A stretch of 6,127 nucleotides of DNA from Nitrospira lenta (GCA_945906715.1 CAMDRK010000165.1:1-6127); one strand, 5' to 3'. Positions 1-5,242 are shown, numbered from the stretch's first letter. The notes: a model not told the origin generated them from the letters alone. Translations and numbers: made by a program.

Positions 1-50
1 CGAGAACCGGATTTTGAGTCCGGCGCGTCTGCCAGTTCCGCCATCCGGGC
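1..50 (-). tRNA. tRNA-Leu (anticodon CAA), partial
   Basis: Read on the minus strand, this begins with the acceptor strand GCCCGGA (50 down to 44), followed by a leucine-type D-arm and an anticodon arm. The anticodon stem pairs 19-23 with 7-11, and the loop carries CAA (complement of TTG at 14-16), which reads the UUG leucine codon. The bases before position 1 should hold the long variable arm, T-arm and 3' acceptor strand, which lie outside the window. The GCCCGGAUGGCGGAA start is typical of class II bacterial tRNA-Leu. The identity is clear; only the 3' half is missing. Confidence 0.93.
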
Positions 51-73
51 TTATCCATCTTTGAACGCGATTC

Positions 74-102
74 TTCTTAGCACGAAGCCATGAGCTGGTC
101 AA
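74..102 (-). promoter_or_regulatory. putative promoter of tRNA-Leu
   Basis: On the minus strand there is a -35-like TTGACC (102-97), a 17-bp spacer and a weak -10 TAAGAA (79-74) preceded by TG one base upstream. Transcription would start near 67, leaving a leader of about 17 nt before the tRNA 5' end at 50. The -10 matches the consensus poorly (3 of 6), so the call rests on geometry and position. Confidence 0.35.
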
Positions 103-136
103 TCCGCTCCCCCTCTTTATCTTCGCTCAATCGCAA

Positions 137-145
137 TGTTACAAT
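137..145 (+). promoter_or_regulatory. putative extended -10 promoter for the YggX-like gene
   Basis: TGTTACAAT contains an extended TG motif and a -10 hexamer TACAAT (140-145), 5 of 6 to TATAAT. No good -35 is visible at the right distance. A start near 152 would give a leader of about 40 nt ending in the GGGAGG ribosome site at 175-180. The 51-191 gap otherwise holds only the divergent tRNA promoter region. Confidence 0.35.
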
Positions 146-191
146 CGCCACTCACGGTCATCTCATAATTTTGCGGGAGGATGCTTACACC

Positions 192-470
192 ATGGCAGAC
201 GTCCAGTGCGTCACGTGCGGACAAGCCGGAGAAACGATTACGGACCCTCTCTTCATGGGGAAGCTTGAAGCCGAAATCAAAACCAAGGTCTGCAAACCCT
301 GCTGGAAAAAGTGGGAAGGTATGCGGGTCATGGTCATCAATGAGTATCAGGTCAATCTGGGCGAGGAGAGCGGCAGAGATCTCGTAAGGAAACAAATGAA
401 GGCCTTTCTCAAACTAGGCGAACAAACCGATACGGGCAAGCTCGATCAGAACTATCGTCCACCGGCATAA
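192..470 (+). CDS. YggX-like Fe(II)-trafficking family protein with two CxxC pairs
   Basis: This is a 92-residue protein. The ATG at 192 is preferred over upstream starts because GGGAGG at 175-180 lies 11 nt before it and homology begins there. From about residue 22 it follows the YggX pattern of E. coli: a helix ending in W38-x-x-W41, then V-I-N-E (48-51), N55-L, and a C-terminal helix with Q68-M and F72-L. YggX proteins are small cytoplasmic proteins linked to iron handling and protection of Fe-S clusters from oxidation. Unlike E. coli YggX, which has one conserved N-terminal cysteine, this protein has C6-x-x-C9 and C34-x-x-C37, the layout of a zinc ribbon or rubredoxin-like knuckle. The family link is by recognised motif pattern and not by search. 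An alternative is an unrelated zinc-ribbon protein with a chance match. It probably stands as a single gene, divergent from the tRNA and followed by a long inverted repeat. Confidence 0.7.
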   Translation: MADVQCVTCGQAGETITDPLFMGKLEAEIKTKVCKPCWKKWEGMRVMVINEYQVNLGEESGRDLVRKQMKAFLKLGEQTDTGKLDQNYRPPA

Positions 471-557
471 GAAGATCGTTGTTTGGTTTGTCTGGTCTGT
501 TTAGTTTGTTTGGTTTTTTGGTTAAACGAAATCAACCAGATAAACAAAACAAACCAG
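471..557 (+). repeat. T/G-rich imperfect inverted repeat, copy 1
   Basis: The repeat starts directly after the stop codon at 468-470. A 5' arm made of TTTG, TTTGG and TCTGG units (479-523) is followed by a short AAACGAAAT loop and a complementary A/C-rich 3' arm (533-557). The arms are imperfect because the 5' arm carries about 8 extra bases. It matches copy 2 at 5028-5109: both start GAAGA, both contain GTTTGTTTGG, and 535-557 is identical to 5087-5109 (23 nt). Transcribed, it would form a long hairpin at the 3' end of the upstream mRNA. It is followed by a small GC-rich hairpin (CCAGCC 563-568, GGCTGG 575-580) without a U-run. The remainder to 634 shows nothing recognisable. Confidence 0.8.
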
Positions 558-634
558 ATCAGCCAGCCAGGCCGGGCTGGGCCGTTGACCGCCAGAACCT
601 TCCGCGAATTTCTCCATTGATCTCGCAGGCTTCG

Positions 635-664
635 TTGACAGACCGATTTCAGAAGTGCTAGATT
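635..664 (+). promoter_or_regulatory. sigma70-type promoter for the DUF151 gene pair
   Basis: There is a consensus -35 TTGACA at 635-640, an 18-bp spacer and a -10 TAGATT at 659-664 (4 of 6), with an extended TG at 656-657. The predicted start is around 670-672, giving a leader of about 62 nt to the GTG at 733. This is the only convincing promoter before rpsI, so it may serve all four genes of the block. Confidence 0.65.
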
Positions 665-674
665 GTGCACTTCT
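651..674. promoter_or_regulatory. putative operator: 8-bp perfect inverted repeat over the -10 box
   Basis: AGAAGTGC (651-658) and GCACTTCT (667-674) are perfect reverse complements separated by 8 nt that contain the -10 hexamer. The position would let a dimeric repressor block RNA polymerase. The half-sites lie 16 bp apart centre to centre. No regulator gene is visible next to it, so the binding protein is unknown. Confidence 0.45.
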
Positions 675-721
675 TGATCCATCGGCAGGGTCACCAATAT
701 CTCCGTAAGCCGATGAGAAGG
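670..721 (+). promoter_or_regulatory. possible leader hairpin covering the ribosome binding site
   Basis: CATCGGC (680-686) pairs perfectly with GCCGATG (709-715). Directly outside it, CTTCT (670-674) can pair with AGAAG (716-720), separated on the 5' side by a 5-nt bulge (675-679). The outer helix covers most of the GAGAAGG ribosome site (715-721) of the gene starting at 733. The fold would therefore hide the ribosome site. The outer 5 bp depend on the exact transcription start. Confidence 0.4.
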
Positions 722-732
722 TACCGGTTTTT

Positions 733-1188
733 GTGATTACACAGATGCACGTAAAGGGGTTGATGTTCGACCCCTATAATAACGCGTATATCGTGGTGCT
801 GCGTGACGAAGAGCACGCCGACATGCTTCCTATTTGGGTCGGTAAGTCAGAAGCTGGCGCGATCAGCATGTCCCTGGAAAATGTCACGCCCCCCAGGCCA
901 ATGACACATGACTTCATGAAGTCGTTCCTCGATGCCTACAATGCGAAAGTCATCAGCGTGGTCATTACAGACTTGTCGGAGCATACCTATTTCGCGAAGG
1001 TCCATTTGATGTACGAAGATTCAGAATACACCGTCGACGCCAGACCCAGCGATGCCATTGCATTGGCGCTTCGGAGCAATGCCCCGGTGTTCGCGAACAA
1101 TTCGGTCATCGCCAAACAGAATTCTGAGGAACTCGATCAGTGGCTTGAAAATCTTAAACCGGAAGATTTTGGCAAACTTGACTCCTAA
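733..1188 (+). CDS. DUF151 / bifunctional nuclease family protein (first copy)
   Basis: This 151-residue protein has the full DUF151 (BFN domain) signature: P33-I-W-V-G-x-S-E-A, T52-P-P-R-P-M-T-H-D60, an I-x-D step near 78-80, Y86-F-A-x-V-H, and D102-A-R-P-S-D107 followed by A-L-A-L-R. Members of this family have been reported to have DNase and RNase activity, but the bacterial role is poorly defined. The start is a GTG at 733, chosen because GAGAAGG (715-721) lies 11 nt upstream; the in-frame ATG at 745 would be too far from it. There is no signal peptide or membrane segment, so it should be cytoplasmic. It stands first in a run with a second paralogue, rplM and rpsI, behind a strong promoter with an inverted repeat over the -10 box. 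The family assignment is firm; the function in this organism is unknown. Confidence 0.88.
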   Translation: MITQMHVKGLMFDPYNNAYIVVLRDEEHADMLPIWVGKSEAGAISMSLENVTPPRPMTHDFMKSFLDAYNAKVISVVITDLSEHTYFAKVHLMYEDSEYTVDARPSDAIALALRSNAPVFANNSVIAKQNSEELDQWLENLKPEDFGKLDS

Positions 1189-1204
1189 TTCAGCGAAACG
1201 CATT

Positions 1205-1702
1205 ATGAGCATCGCCGATCTACCCAAAGAGCAAGACCTCGTTGAATACAAGGTGGACCGCATCCTTGAGGAGGCCAACACCGACACGAAGATTGTCGTC
1301 TTGGCCCGGCAGGATGACGCCCTCGATACCTTTCCCATTTGGGTCGGTGCAGCAGAGGGGAACGCCATTAAGCTAGCGCACGATACTATGATTACGCCAC
1401 GGCCGATGAGCCATGACTTGGTCAAGAGTTTTGCCGAACATTTGAACATCACGATCCAACGCGTCGTCATTGCAGACGTTAAAAGCAGCACCTATTACGC
1501 CATGGTCCATGTCTCTAACAAAGGTCTAGAACGGACAATCGATGCCAGGCCCAGCGATGCCATCTCGTTGGCCCTCCGGGCTCCGTGCCCGATCTACATT
1601 ACCCAAGATGTGCTAAAGCGGCGGAGCACGACGAATCTCGACGCCTGGCTGGCGAAACTGGACTCAAAGAATATCGGCACACCGGAAGTACAAGAAACTT
1701 GA
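1205..1702 (+). CDS. DUF151 / bifunctional nuclease family protein (second copy)
   Basis: This 165-residue paralogue of the preceding gene begins 16 nt after its stop. It shares P44-I-W-V-G-x-x-E, T64-P-R-P-M-S-H-D71, V-K-S-F, I-A-D91, Y97-Y-A-x-V-H, and D113-A-R-P-S-D118 with x-L-A-L-R. It differs by a longer, charged N-terminus (about 15 residues) and a longer C-terminal tail after A-W-L-A-K-L. The two copies are clearly diverged, which suggests an old duplication and possibly separate roles or a heteromer. The ATG at 1205 has no visible Shine-Dalgarno sequence, so translation may depend on coupling to the upstream gene. An in-frame TTG at 1178 inside the upstream gene is a weaker alternative start. 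No terminator separates it from rplM 31 nt downstream. Confidence 0.87.
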   Translation: MSIADLPKEQDLVEYKVDRILEEANTDTKIVVLARQDDALDTFPIWVGAAEGNAIKLAHDTMITPRPMSHDLVKSFAEHLNITIQRVVIADVKSSTYYAMVHVSNKGLERTIDARPSDAISLALRAPCPIYITQDVLKRRSTTNLDAWLAKLDSKNIGTPEVQET

Positions 1703-1733
1703 TTCACTCGATCGTGAAGGAGCGGGAAGAACG

Positions 1734-2162
1734 ATGTTGACCTACATGCAAAAGCCTTTAGAAGTGCAAGAAAAGTGGTACCTCGTGGATGCGGAAGGGA
1801 AGACGCTGGGCAGATTGGCCGCCCGCGTCGCCGGGATGTTGCGTGGCAAACACCGGCCGACCTTTACCCCCCATGTGGATATGGGCGACCATATTGTGAT
1901 CGTGAATGCGGAGAAGATCCATCTGACCGGCAACAAAATGACCACGAAACTCTATCGCCACCACAGCGGCTTTCCCGGCGGACTCAAGACTGCAACCGCG
2001 CAGCATGTCTTCCGAAAGGATCCGACTGAACTCCTGACCAAAGCGATCGAAGGCATGCTCCCCAAGAATCCCTTGGGCAATCATATGACGAAGAAACTCC
2101 GCGTCTACGTCGGACCCACCCATCCGCATCAGGCGCAACGACCAGAACCGATTACCCTGTAG
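1734..2162 (+). CDS. rplM: 50S ribosomal protein L13
   Basis: This 142-residue protein is the same length as E. coli L13 and is collinear with it: W-Y-L-V-D-A-x-G-K-T-L-G-R-L-A near the N-terminus, L-R-G-K-H, T-P-H-V-D-M-G-D, I-H-L-T-G-N-K, Y-R-H-H-S-G-x-x-G-G-L-K, G-M-L-P-K-N-P-L-G, and K-L-R-V-Y-x-G-x-x-H-P-H-x-A-Q. L13 is an early-assembling large-subunit protein that binds 23S rRNA. The ATG at 1734 is supported by AAGGAG at 1717-1722, 11 nt upstream; the ATG at 1746 is a less likely start. It forms the usual pair with rpsI, 34 nt downstream. No separate promoter is obvious, so it may be read from the promoter at 635-664 or from one hidden in the upstream gene. Confidence 0.98.
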   Translation: MLTYMQKPLEVQEKWYLVDAEGKTLGRLAARVAGMLRGKHRPTFTPHVDMGDHIVIVNAEKIHLTGNKMTTKLYRHHSGFPGGLKTATAQHVFRKDPTELLTKAIEGMLPKNPLGNHMTKKLRVYVGPTHPHQAQRPEPITL

Positions 2163-2196
2163 ACTTCACTGTGCGCGAACAAGGAGACGTTGTGAC

Positions 2197-2589
2197 ATGG
2201 CAGTAGCGACTCAATATGCAACCGGACGACGAAAGTGCGCCATTGCCAGAGCCTGGGTCACCGGGACGGCCGGCGACATCACGATCAATGAACAACCGAT
2301 CGAAAAGGCATTCCCACGACTGACGCTGCGGCAAATTATTCAGTTCCCGCTCGAAATCGGCGGTGTCATGGGGCAATACTCGATCAAGGCCACCGTACAA
2401 GGCGGCGGGCAGGTTGGCCAAGCCGGCGCCTTGCGTCATGCCATCGCACGCGCATTGGTGGTACTCAATCAACCCCTCCGTACCCCCTTGAAGAAGGAAG
2501 GCTTGCTGACACGCGACTCGCGCGTCAAAGAGCGGAAAAAGTACGGACAGAAGGGCGCGAGAAAGAAGTTCCAGTACTCAAAGCGCTAA
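2197..2589 (+). CDS. rpsI: 30S ribosomal protein S9
   Basis: This 130-residue protein has the standard bacterial S9 length. It has the N-terminal A-T-G-R-R-K-C-A-I-A-R motif, the G-x-I-x-I-N segment, G-G-G-x-x-G-Q-A-G-A-L-R-H-A-I-A-R-A-L in the middle, and the basic tail D-S-R-x-x-E-R-K-K-Y-G-x-K-x-A-R-K-x-x-Q-Y-S-K-R. The terminal S-K-R reaches the P-site tRNA in the 30S subunit. The ATG at 2197 is preceded by AAGGAG at 2181-2186, 10 nt away. It is the last gene of the rplM-rpsI unit and is closed by a strong intrinsic terminator. Confidence 0.98.
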   Translation: MAVATQYATGRRKCAIARAWVTGTAGDITINEQPIEKAFPRLTLRQIIQFPLEIGGVMGQYSIKATVQGGGQVGQAGALRHAIARALVVLNQPLRTPLKKEGLLTRDSRVKERKKYGQKGARKKFQYSKR

Positions 2590-2608
2590 ACATCGGAGCC
2601 ACAGTCGG

Positions 2609-2641
2609 AAAAAGGGAAGGCTCCTCGCCTTCCCTTTTTTT
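2609..2641 (+). terminator. intrinsic terminator after rpsI
   Basis: The stem GGGAAGGC (2614-2621) pairs with GCCTTCCC (2627-2634) around a 5-nt TCCTC loop and is followed by seven T residues (2635-2641). Five A residues precede the stem (2609-2613) and can extend it by pairing with the Ts. This is a textbook Rho-independent terminator 20 nt after the rpsI stop. The upstream A-run would also give a short U-run in the opposite direction, so weak bidirectional action is possible. Confidence 0.93.
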
Positions 2642-2672
2642 GTGTCCGTGGCACACATGGCAGGTGAGACAG

Positions 2673-3746
2673 ATGAAAAAGGTACGAATCGCAATTGCAG
2701 GGGCCAGTGGATATGCCGGAGCGGAGCTTGTTCGCCTGGCAGCCCTCCACCCGCACTTCGATCTCCACGTTGTCACGTCTGAGAAATCCGCCGGAACTCC
2801 CGTCGGATCAGTCTTTCCAAGTCTGGCAGGCCTCGTGACGCTCTCATTTCAAGCACTCTCACCAGAAGCCATAGCGGAACAAGCCGATGCGATCTTCCTG
2901 GCCCTTCCCCATACCAAATCCTTAGAGCCGGTTTCCGCCTGTCTCAAAACCGGTAAACTGGTGGTGGACCTCAGCGCTGACTACCGACTCACGGATCCCG
3001 CTGTCTATGAACAATGGTATAAAACACCGCATACCTATCCAGGATTGCTGAAGGACGCGGTCTATGGCCTTCCTGAACTGCACCGAGCTGCTATCGCCAA
3101 AGCAAAGTTGGTGGCCTCGCCAGGCTGTTACCCGACGGCAGCCGTTCTGCAATTGGCCCCGCTGTTCGCACAGGATCTGGTGCAGCCTCACACCGTCGTC
3201 ATCGATGCAAAATCCGGCGTTTCCGGCGCAGGGCGAAGTCCCGCTCTCCCCTACCATTTTCCTGAAGCCCATGAATCTTTAGAGCCGTACAAAATCGGAG
3301 GGCATCGTCACATCCCTGAGATCGAACAGGAACTCGGTGGATTGCTTCAACGAGCCTCTCACGCATCTGGAAAGACAGCTCCAGAGCCAATCGTGACATT
3401 CACTCCGCACCTTGTCCCAATGAACCGCGGCATCTTGAGCACCGCCTACTGCAAGCTAAAGAGTCCGATGTCTCTGCCGGACCTGCGTTCGTTGTATCGA
3501 GACTTTTACAAAGGTGAGCGATTCGTCAGGTTCCAGGAAGAGACTATTCCGAATCCGCGCTATATCAAGGGCTCCAACTATTGCGATATCGGTGTCTACC
3601 TCGATCCCCGTTCAGGATCGGTCATTACGGTCGCCGCGCTGGATAATCTGGTGAAGGGCGCCGCAGGCCAAGCGATTCAGGCCATGAACCTCATGCTGGG
3701 ATTCCCTGAGGAGACAGGGCTGACGGCTCCCGCTGCCTATCCTTAA
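2673..3746 (+). CDS. argC: N-acetyl-gamma-glutamyl-phosphate reductase
   Basis: This enzyme makes N-acetylglutamate semialdehyde from the acyl phosphate with NADPH, the third step of ornithine and arginine synthesis (EC 1.2.1.38). The protein of 357 residues has the N-terminal NADP-binding motif G10-A-S-G-Y-A-G16-A-E-L, the catalytic cysteine C152 in A-S-P-G-C-Y-P-T-A, and the G-H-R-H segment (H211, H213) followed by P-E-I-E-Q-E-L. The ATG at 2673 is chosen because a GGTGA ribosome site lies just upstream (2663-2667) and the core Rossmann strand begins there. A TTG further upstream at 2640 lies in the terminator T-run. The gene starts 31 nt after the rpsI terminator with no clear promoter between, and forms an operon with argJ. 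Confidence 0.97.
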   Translation: MKKVRIAIAGASGYAGAELVRLAALHPHFDLHVVTSEKSAGTPVGSVFPSLAGLVTLSFQALSPEAIAEQADAIFLALPHTKSLEPVSACLKTGKLVVDLSADYRLTDPAVYEQWYKTPHTYPGLLKDAVYGLPELHRAAIAKAKLVASPGCYPTAAVLQLAPLFAQDLVQPHTVVIDAKSGVSGAGRSPALPYHFPEAHESLEPYKIGGHRHIPEIEQELGGLLQRASHASGKTAPEPIVTFTPHLVPMNRGILSTAYCKLKSPMSLPDLRSLYRDFYKGERFVRFQEETIPNPRYIKGSNYCDIGVYLDPRSGSVITVAALDNLVKGAAGQAIQAMNLMLGFPEETGLTAPAAYP

Positions 3747-3777
3747 TCCAACTTACCGGGACATATCTCTTTCGATC

Positions 3778-5001
3778 ATGGCCAAAAAATCAACAACTGT
3801 ATCTTCGCGCCGTGGAGTCACCGCGCCACAGGGATTCCGCGCAGCCGGCATCCATTGCGGCATCAAGAAGCCGGGCTTGCTCGACCTCGCGCTCGTCGTC
3901 TCTGAGCAGAGCGGCCCCATGGCCGGCGTCTTCACGAACAATCAGGTGGTCGCGGCGCCGGTCATAGTCGATCGTCTGCACCTGCGCCATGGCATCGGTC
4001 GGGCCATTCTCGTCAACAGTGGTAACGCGAACGCCTGTACCGGCGCCAAGGGATTAGCCGCCGCAAAAAAAACTGCGACCTTGCTCGCACGCCACATCGG
4101 AGTCCCCTCACATCAAGTATTCGTCGGGTCCACCGGTGTGATCGGTCGTGTGCTTCCGGTCAATCGAATCGTCAAAGGCTTGCCGAAACTGCTCACTCAA
4201 CTCAGTGACCGTGGTGGCCCGGATGCAGCTCGGGCAATCATGACGACCGACCTGCGCCCGAAATCCATTGCCCTTCAAGACACCATCGGTGGTCGTCTGA
4301 TCACTATCGGTGGAATGGCCAAGGGTTCTGGAATGATCCATCCCAACATGGCTACGATGCTGGCCTATTTCACCACGGACACGTCAATCACGAAGAGCGC
4401 TCTCCAACGGGCTCTCAGCCTTGCGGCCAACGAATCATTCAACTGCATCTCAGTCGATGGCGACACAAGCACCAACGATACGGTCCTGTGCCTAGCGAAT
4501 GGGATGGCGGAGAACCGCACGATCAAGGAAGGCACGGCTGCCTTTCGTCGATTTCTACAACTCCTAACAGAAGCCTGCCAATCGCTTGCGCTGGCGATTT
4601 GTCGCGACGGTGAAGGGGTGACCAAAGTGGTGAACATCGAGGTGACCGGAGCAGCCACCGTGGCGCAGGCTCGGCAGGTGGCTCAAACCATTGCGACATC
4701 AAATCTGGTGAAGACCGCCCTTTTCGGCGAGGATGCCAATTGGGGCCGTGTGATGGCGGCAATCGGACGAGCCGGGGTTCCGATTACTCCTTCAAAGCTG
4801 AGCCTCTCGTTCGGCGGGGTGCCGATGGTAGAAAAAGGAATGGGGCTTGGACTCGCTGCTGAAGCCCGCATCGCGAAGGTCTTTCGCCAGAAAGAATTTA
4901 CGATCACGGTAGGGTTAGGACAAGGCCGCCAGAAAGCCCACATCTGGACGACCGATCTGTCGTTCGACTATGTGCGCATCAACGCAAGCTACCGATCATA
5001 G
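3778..5001 (+). CDS. argJ: bifunctional glutamate N-acetyltransferase / ornithine acetyltransferase
   Basis: ArgJ moves the acetyl group from N-acetylornithine to glutamate, and in bifunctional forms also acetylates glutamate with acetyl-CoA, giving the cyclic arginine route. The 407-residue protein starts with the usual G-V-T-A-P-x-G-F-x-A-A-G-I segment, has the oxyanion-hole pair T119-G120 in G-S-T-G-V-I-G, and G-G-M-A-K-G-S-G-M-I-H-P-N-M-A-T193-M-L. Self-cleavage before T193 gives alpha (1-192) and beta (193-407) chains, with T193 as nucleophile. The I-N-A-S-Y-R-S end is typical. The ATG at 3778 follows argC by 31 nt but lacks a good Shine-Dalgarno sequence; no better start is seen. Mono- or bifunctionality cannot be told from sequence alone. 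The stop TAG (4999-5001) overlaps the left end of a MITE-like element. Confidence 0.97.
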   Translation: MAKKSTTVSSRRGVTAPQGFRAAGIHCGIKKPGLLDLALVVSEQSGPMAGVFTNNQVVAAPVIVDRLHLRHGIGRAILVNSGNANACTGAKGLAAAKKTATLLARHIGVPSHQVFVGSTGVIGRVLPVNRIVKGLPKLLTQLSDRGGPDAARAIMTTDLRPKSIALQDTIGGRLITIGGMAKGSGMIHPNMATMLAYFTTDTSITKSALQRALSLAANESFNCISVDGDTSTNDTVLCLANGMAENRTIKEGTAAFRRFLQLLTEACQSLALAICRDGEGVTKVVNIEVTGAATVAQARQVAQTIATSNLVKTALFGEDANWGRVMAAIGRAGVPITPSKLSLSFGGVPMVEKGMGLGLAAEARIAKVFRQKEFTITVGLGQGRQKAHIWTTDLSFDYVRINASYRS

Positions 5002-5125
5002 CAGGGCACTGAAAAAGCCCGTCAGCAGAAGAATACCGTTATTTGGTTTATTTGGTTTGTCTCGTTTGTTTGGTTAAACCAGACAGACCAGATAAACAAA
5101 ACAAACCAGTTTGAGCATCCTGCTA
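4999..5125. mobile_element. MITE-like element with TA-flanked terminal inverted repeats
   Basis: TAGCAGG at 4999-5005 is mirrored by CCTGCTA at 5119-5125, and 12 of the outermost 16 positions match as an inverted repeat (left GCAGGGCACTGAAA, right reverse complement GCAGGATGCTCAAA, inside the TA). Similarity stops exactly outside the TA on both sides. This fits a TA target duplication of the kind made by IS630/Tc1-mariner transposases. The element is 127 bp with the flanking TAs, has no coding capacity, and is filled mainly by the T/G-rich inverted repeat. It begins within the argJ stop codon. A cut-and-paste MITE is inferred from the ends alone; the matching transposase is not in the window. 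Confidence 0.55.
5028..5109 (+). repeat. T/G-rich imperfect inverted repeat, copy 2
   Basis: The arms 5043-5075 and 5077-5109 pair almost end to end: 33 positions with 3 mismatches (5063, 5054, 5050) and 4 G-T wobbles (5070, 5066, 5059, 5043). The centre is GGTTAAACC. The 5' arm is built from TTTGG and TTTG units and the 3' arm from CCAGA, ACAAA and AAACC units. The last 23 nt (5087-5109) are identical to 535-557 in copy 1, and both copies start GAAGA and then run into CGTT and TTTGGTTT. As RNA it would be a long hairpin downstream of argJ; it lacks the compact GC stem plus U-run of an intrinsic terminator. Confidence 0.85.
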
Positions 5126-5173
5126 GAGGCTCGATGGCCTCACTCCAACAGACATTCAACGAATTTTCTTGCT

Positions 5174-5188
5174 TGAGTTGACAACTCA
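5174..5188. promoter_or_regulatory. putative MazE/MazEF operator 1 (over the -35 box)
   Basis: TGAGTTGACAACTCA is a perfect 15-bp palindrome with 7-bp arms around a central A at 5181. It contains the whole -35 hexamer TTGACA (5178-5183). Binding here by the AbrB-fold antitoxin dimer, alone or with toxin, would block the promoter. The assignment to MazE is inferred from position. Confidence 0.6.
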
Positions 5189-5205
5189 TATAGGCACAAT
5201 GTAAT
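5178..5205 (+). promoter_or_regulatory. promoter of mazEF
   Basis: There is a consensus -35 TTGACA at 5178-5183, a 16-bp spacer and a -10 TGTAAT at 5200-5205 (5 of 6). Transcription would start near 5212, about 30 nt before the mazE ATG. Both boxes are embedded in perfect palindromes. The remaining stretch from 5126 to 5173 shows only a 5-bp GAGGC/GCCTC hairpin of unclear meaning. Confidence 0.75.
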
Positions 5206-5211
5206 TACATT
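5198..5211. promoter_or_regulatory. putative MazE/MazEF operator 2 (over the -10 box)
   Basis: AATGTAATTACATT is a perfect 14-bp palindrome covering the -10 hexamer and reaching the predicted start. Its centre lies about 23 bp from that of the palindrome at 5174-5188, close to two helical turns, so two dimers could sit on roughly the same face of the helix. The two palindromes differ in sequence, so they may be read by different proteins or with different affinity. Confidence 0.6.
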
Positions 5212-5242
5212 CTACAGACACCATGAGAGCGAGCGTGGAGAA

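Noticed and set aside
471..570. CRISPR-like array
   Set aside because: The short TTTGG/TTTG units are degenerate, lack regular spacers, and form one inverted repeat rather than direct repeats with unique spacers.
452..697. Open frames on both strands through the T/G-rich repeat (452-697 minus, 479-661 plus)
   Set aside because: Their low-complexity translations (runs of K-Q-T or F-L-F) come from the repeat itself. There is no ribosome site and no protein-like composition outside it.
1052..1204. Upstream extension of the second DUF151 gene from an ATG at 1052
   Set aside because: It would overlap the first DUF151 gene by 137 nt in another frame. Family similarity begins only after the ATG at 1205, and the extension has no recognisable domain.
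1703..1718. TTCAC...GTGAA partial palindrome before the rplM ribosome site, possible L13 autoregulatory leader
   Set aside because: Only 5-bp arms with a CGATCG centre in a 31-nt gap. It touches just the first two bases of AAGGAG and does not resemble a known L13 leader that I can verify.
2640..2672. TTG start of argC at 2640
   Set aside because: It lies in the T-run of the rpsI terminator. The ATG at 2673 has a GGTGA ribosome site and matches the normal ArgC N-terminus.
5004..5020. GGGC...GCCC hairpin at the left end of the element as an argJ terminator
   Set aside because: A 4-bp stem with a 9-nt loop and no T-run following; it is better explained as part of the terminal repeat region.
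5126..5141. GAGGC/GCCTC hairpin just right of the MITE-like element
   Set aside because: A 5-bp stem with a 6-nt loop and no U-run is too small to call a terminator or regulatory site.
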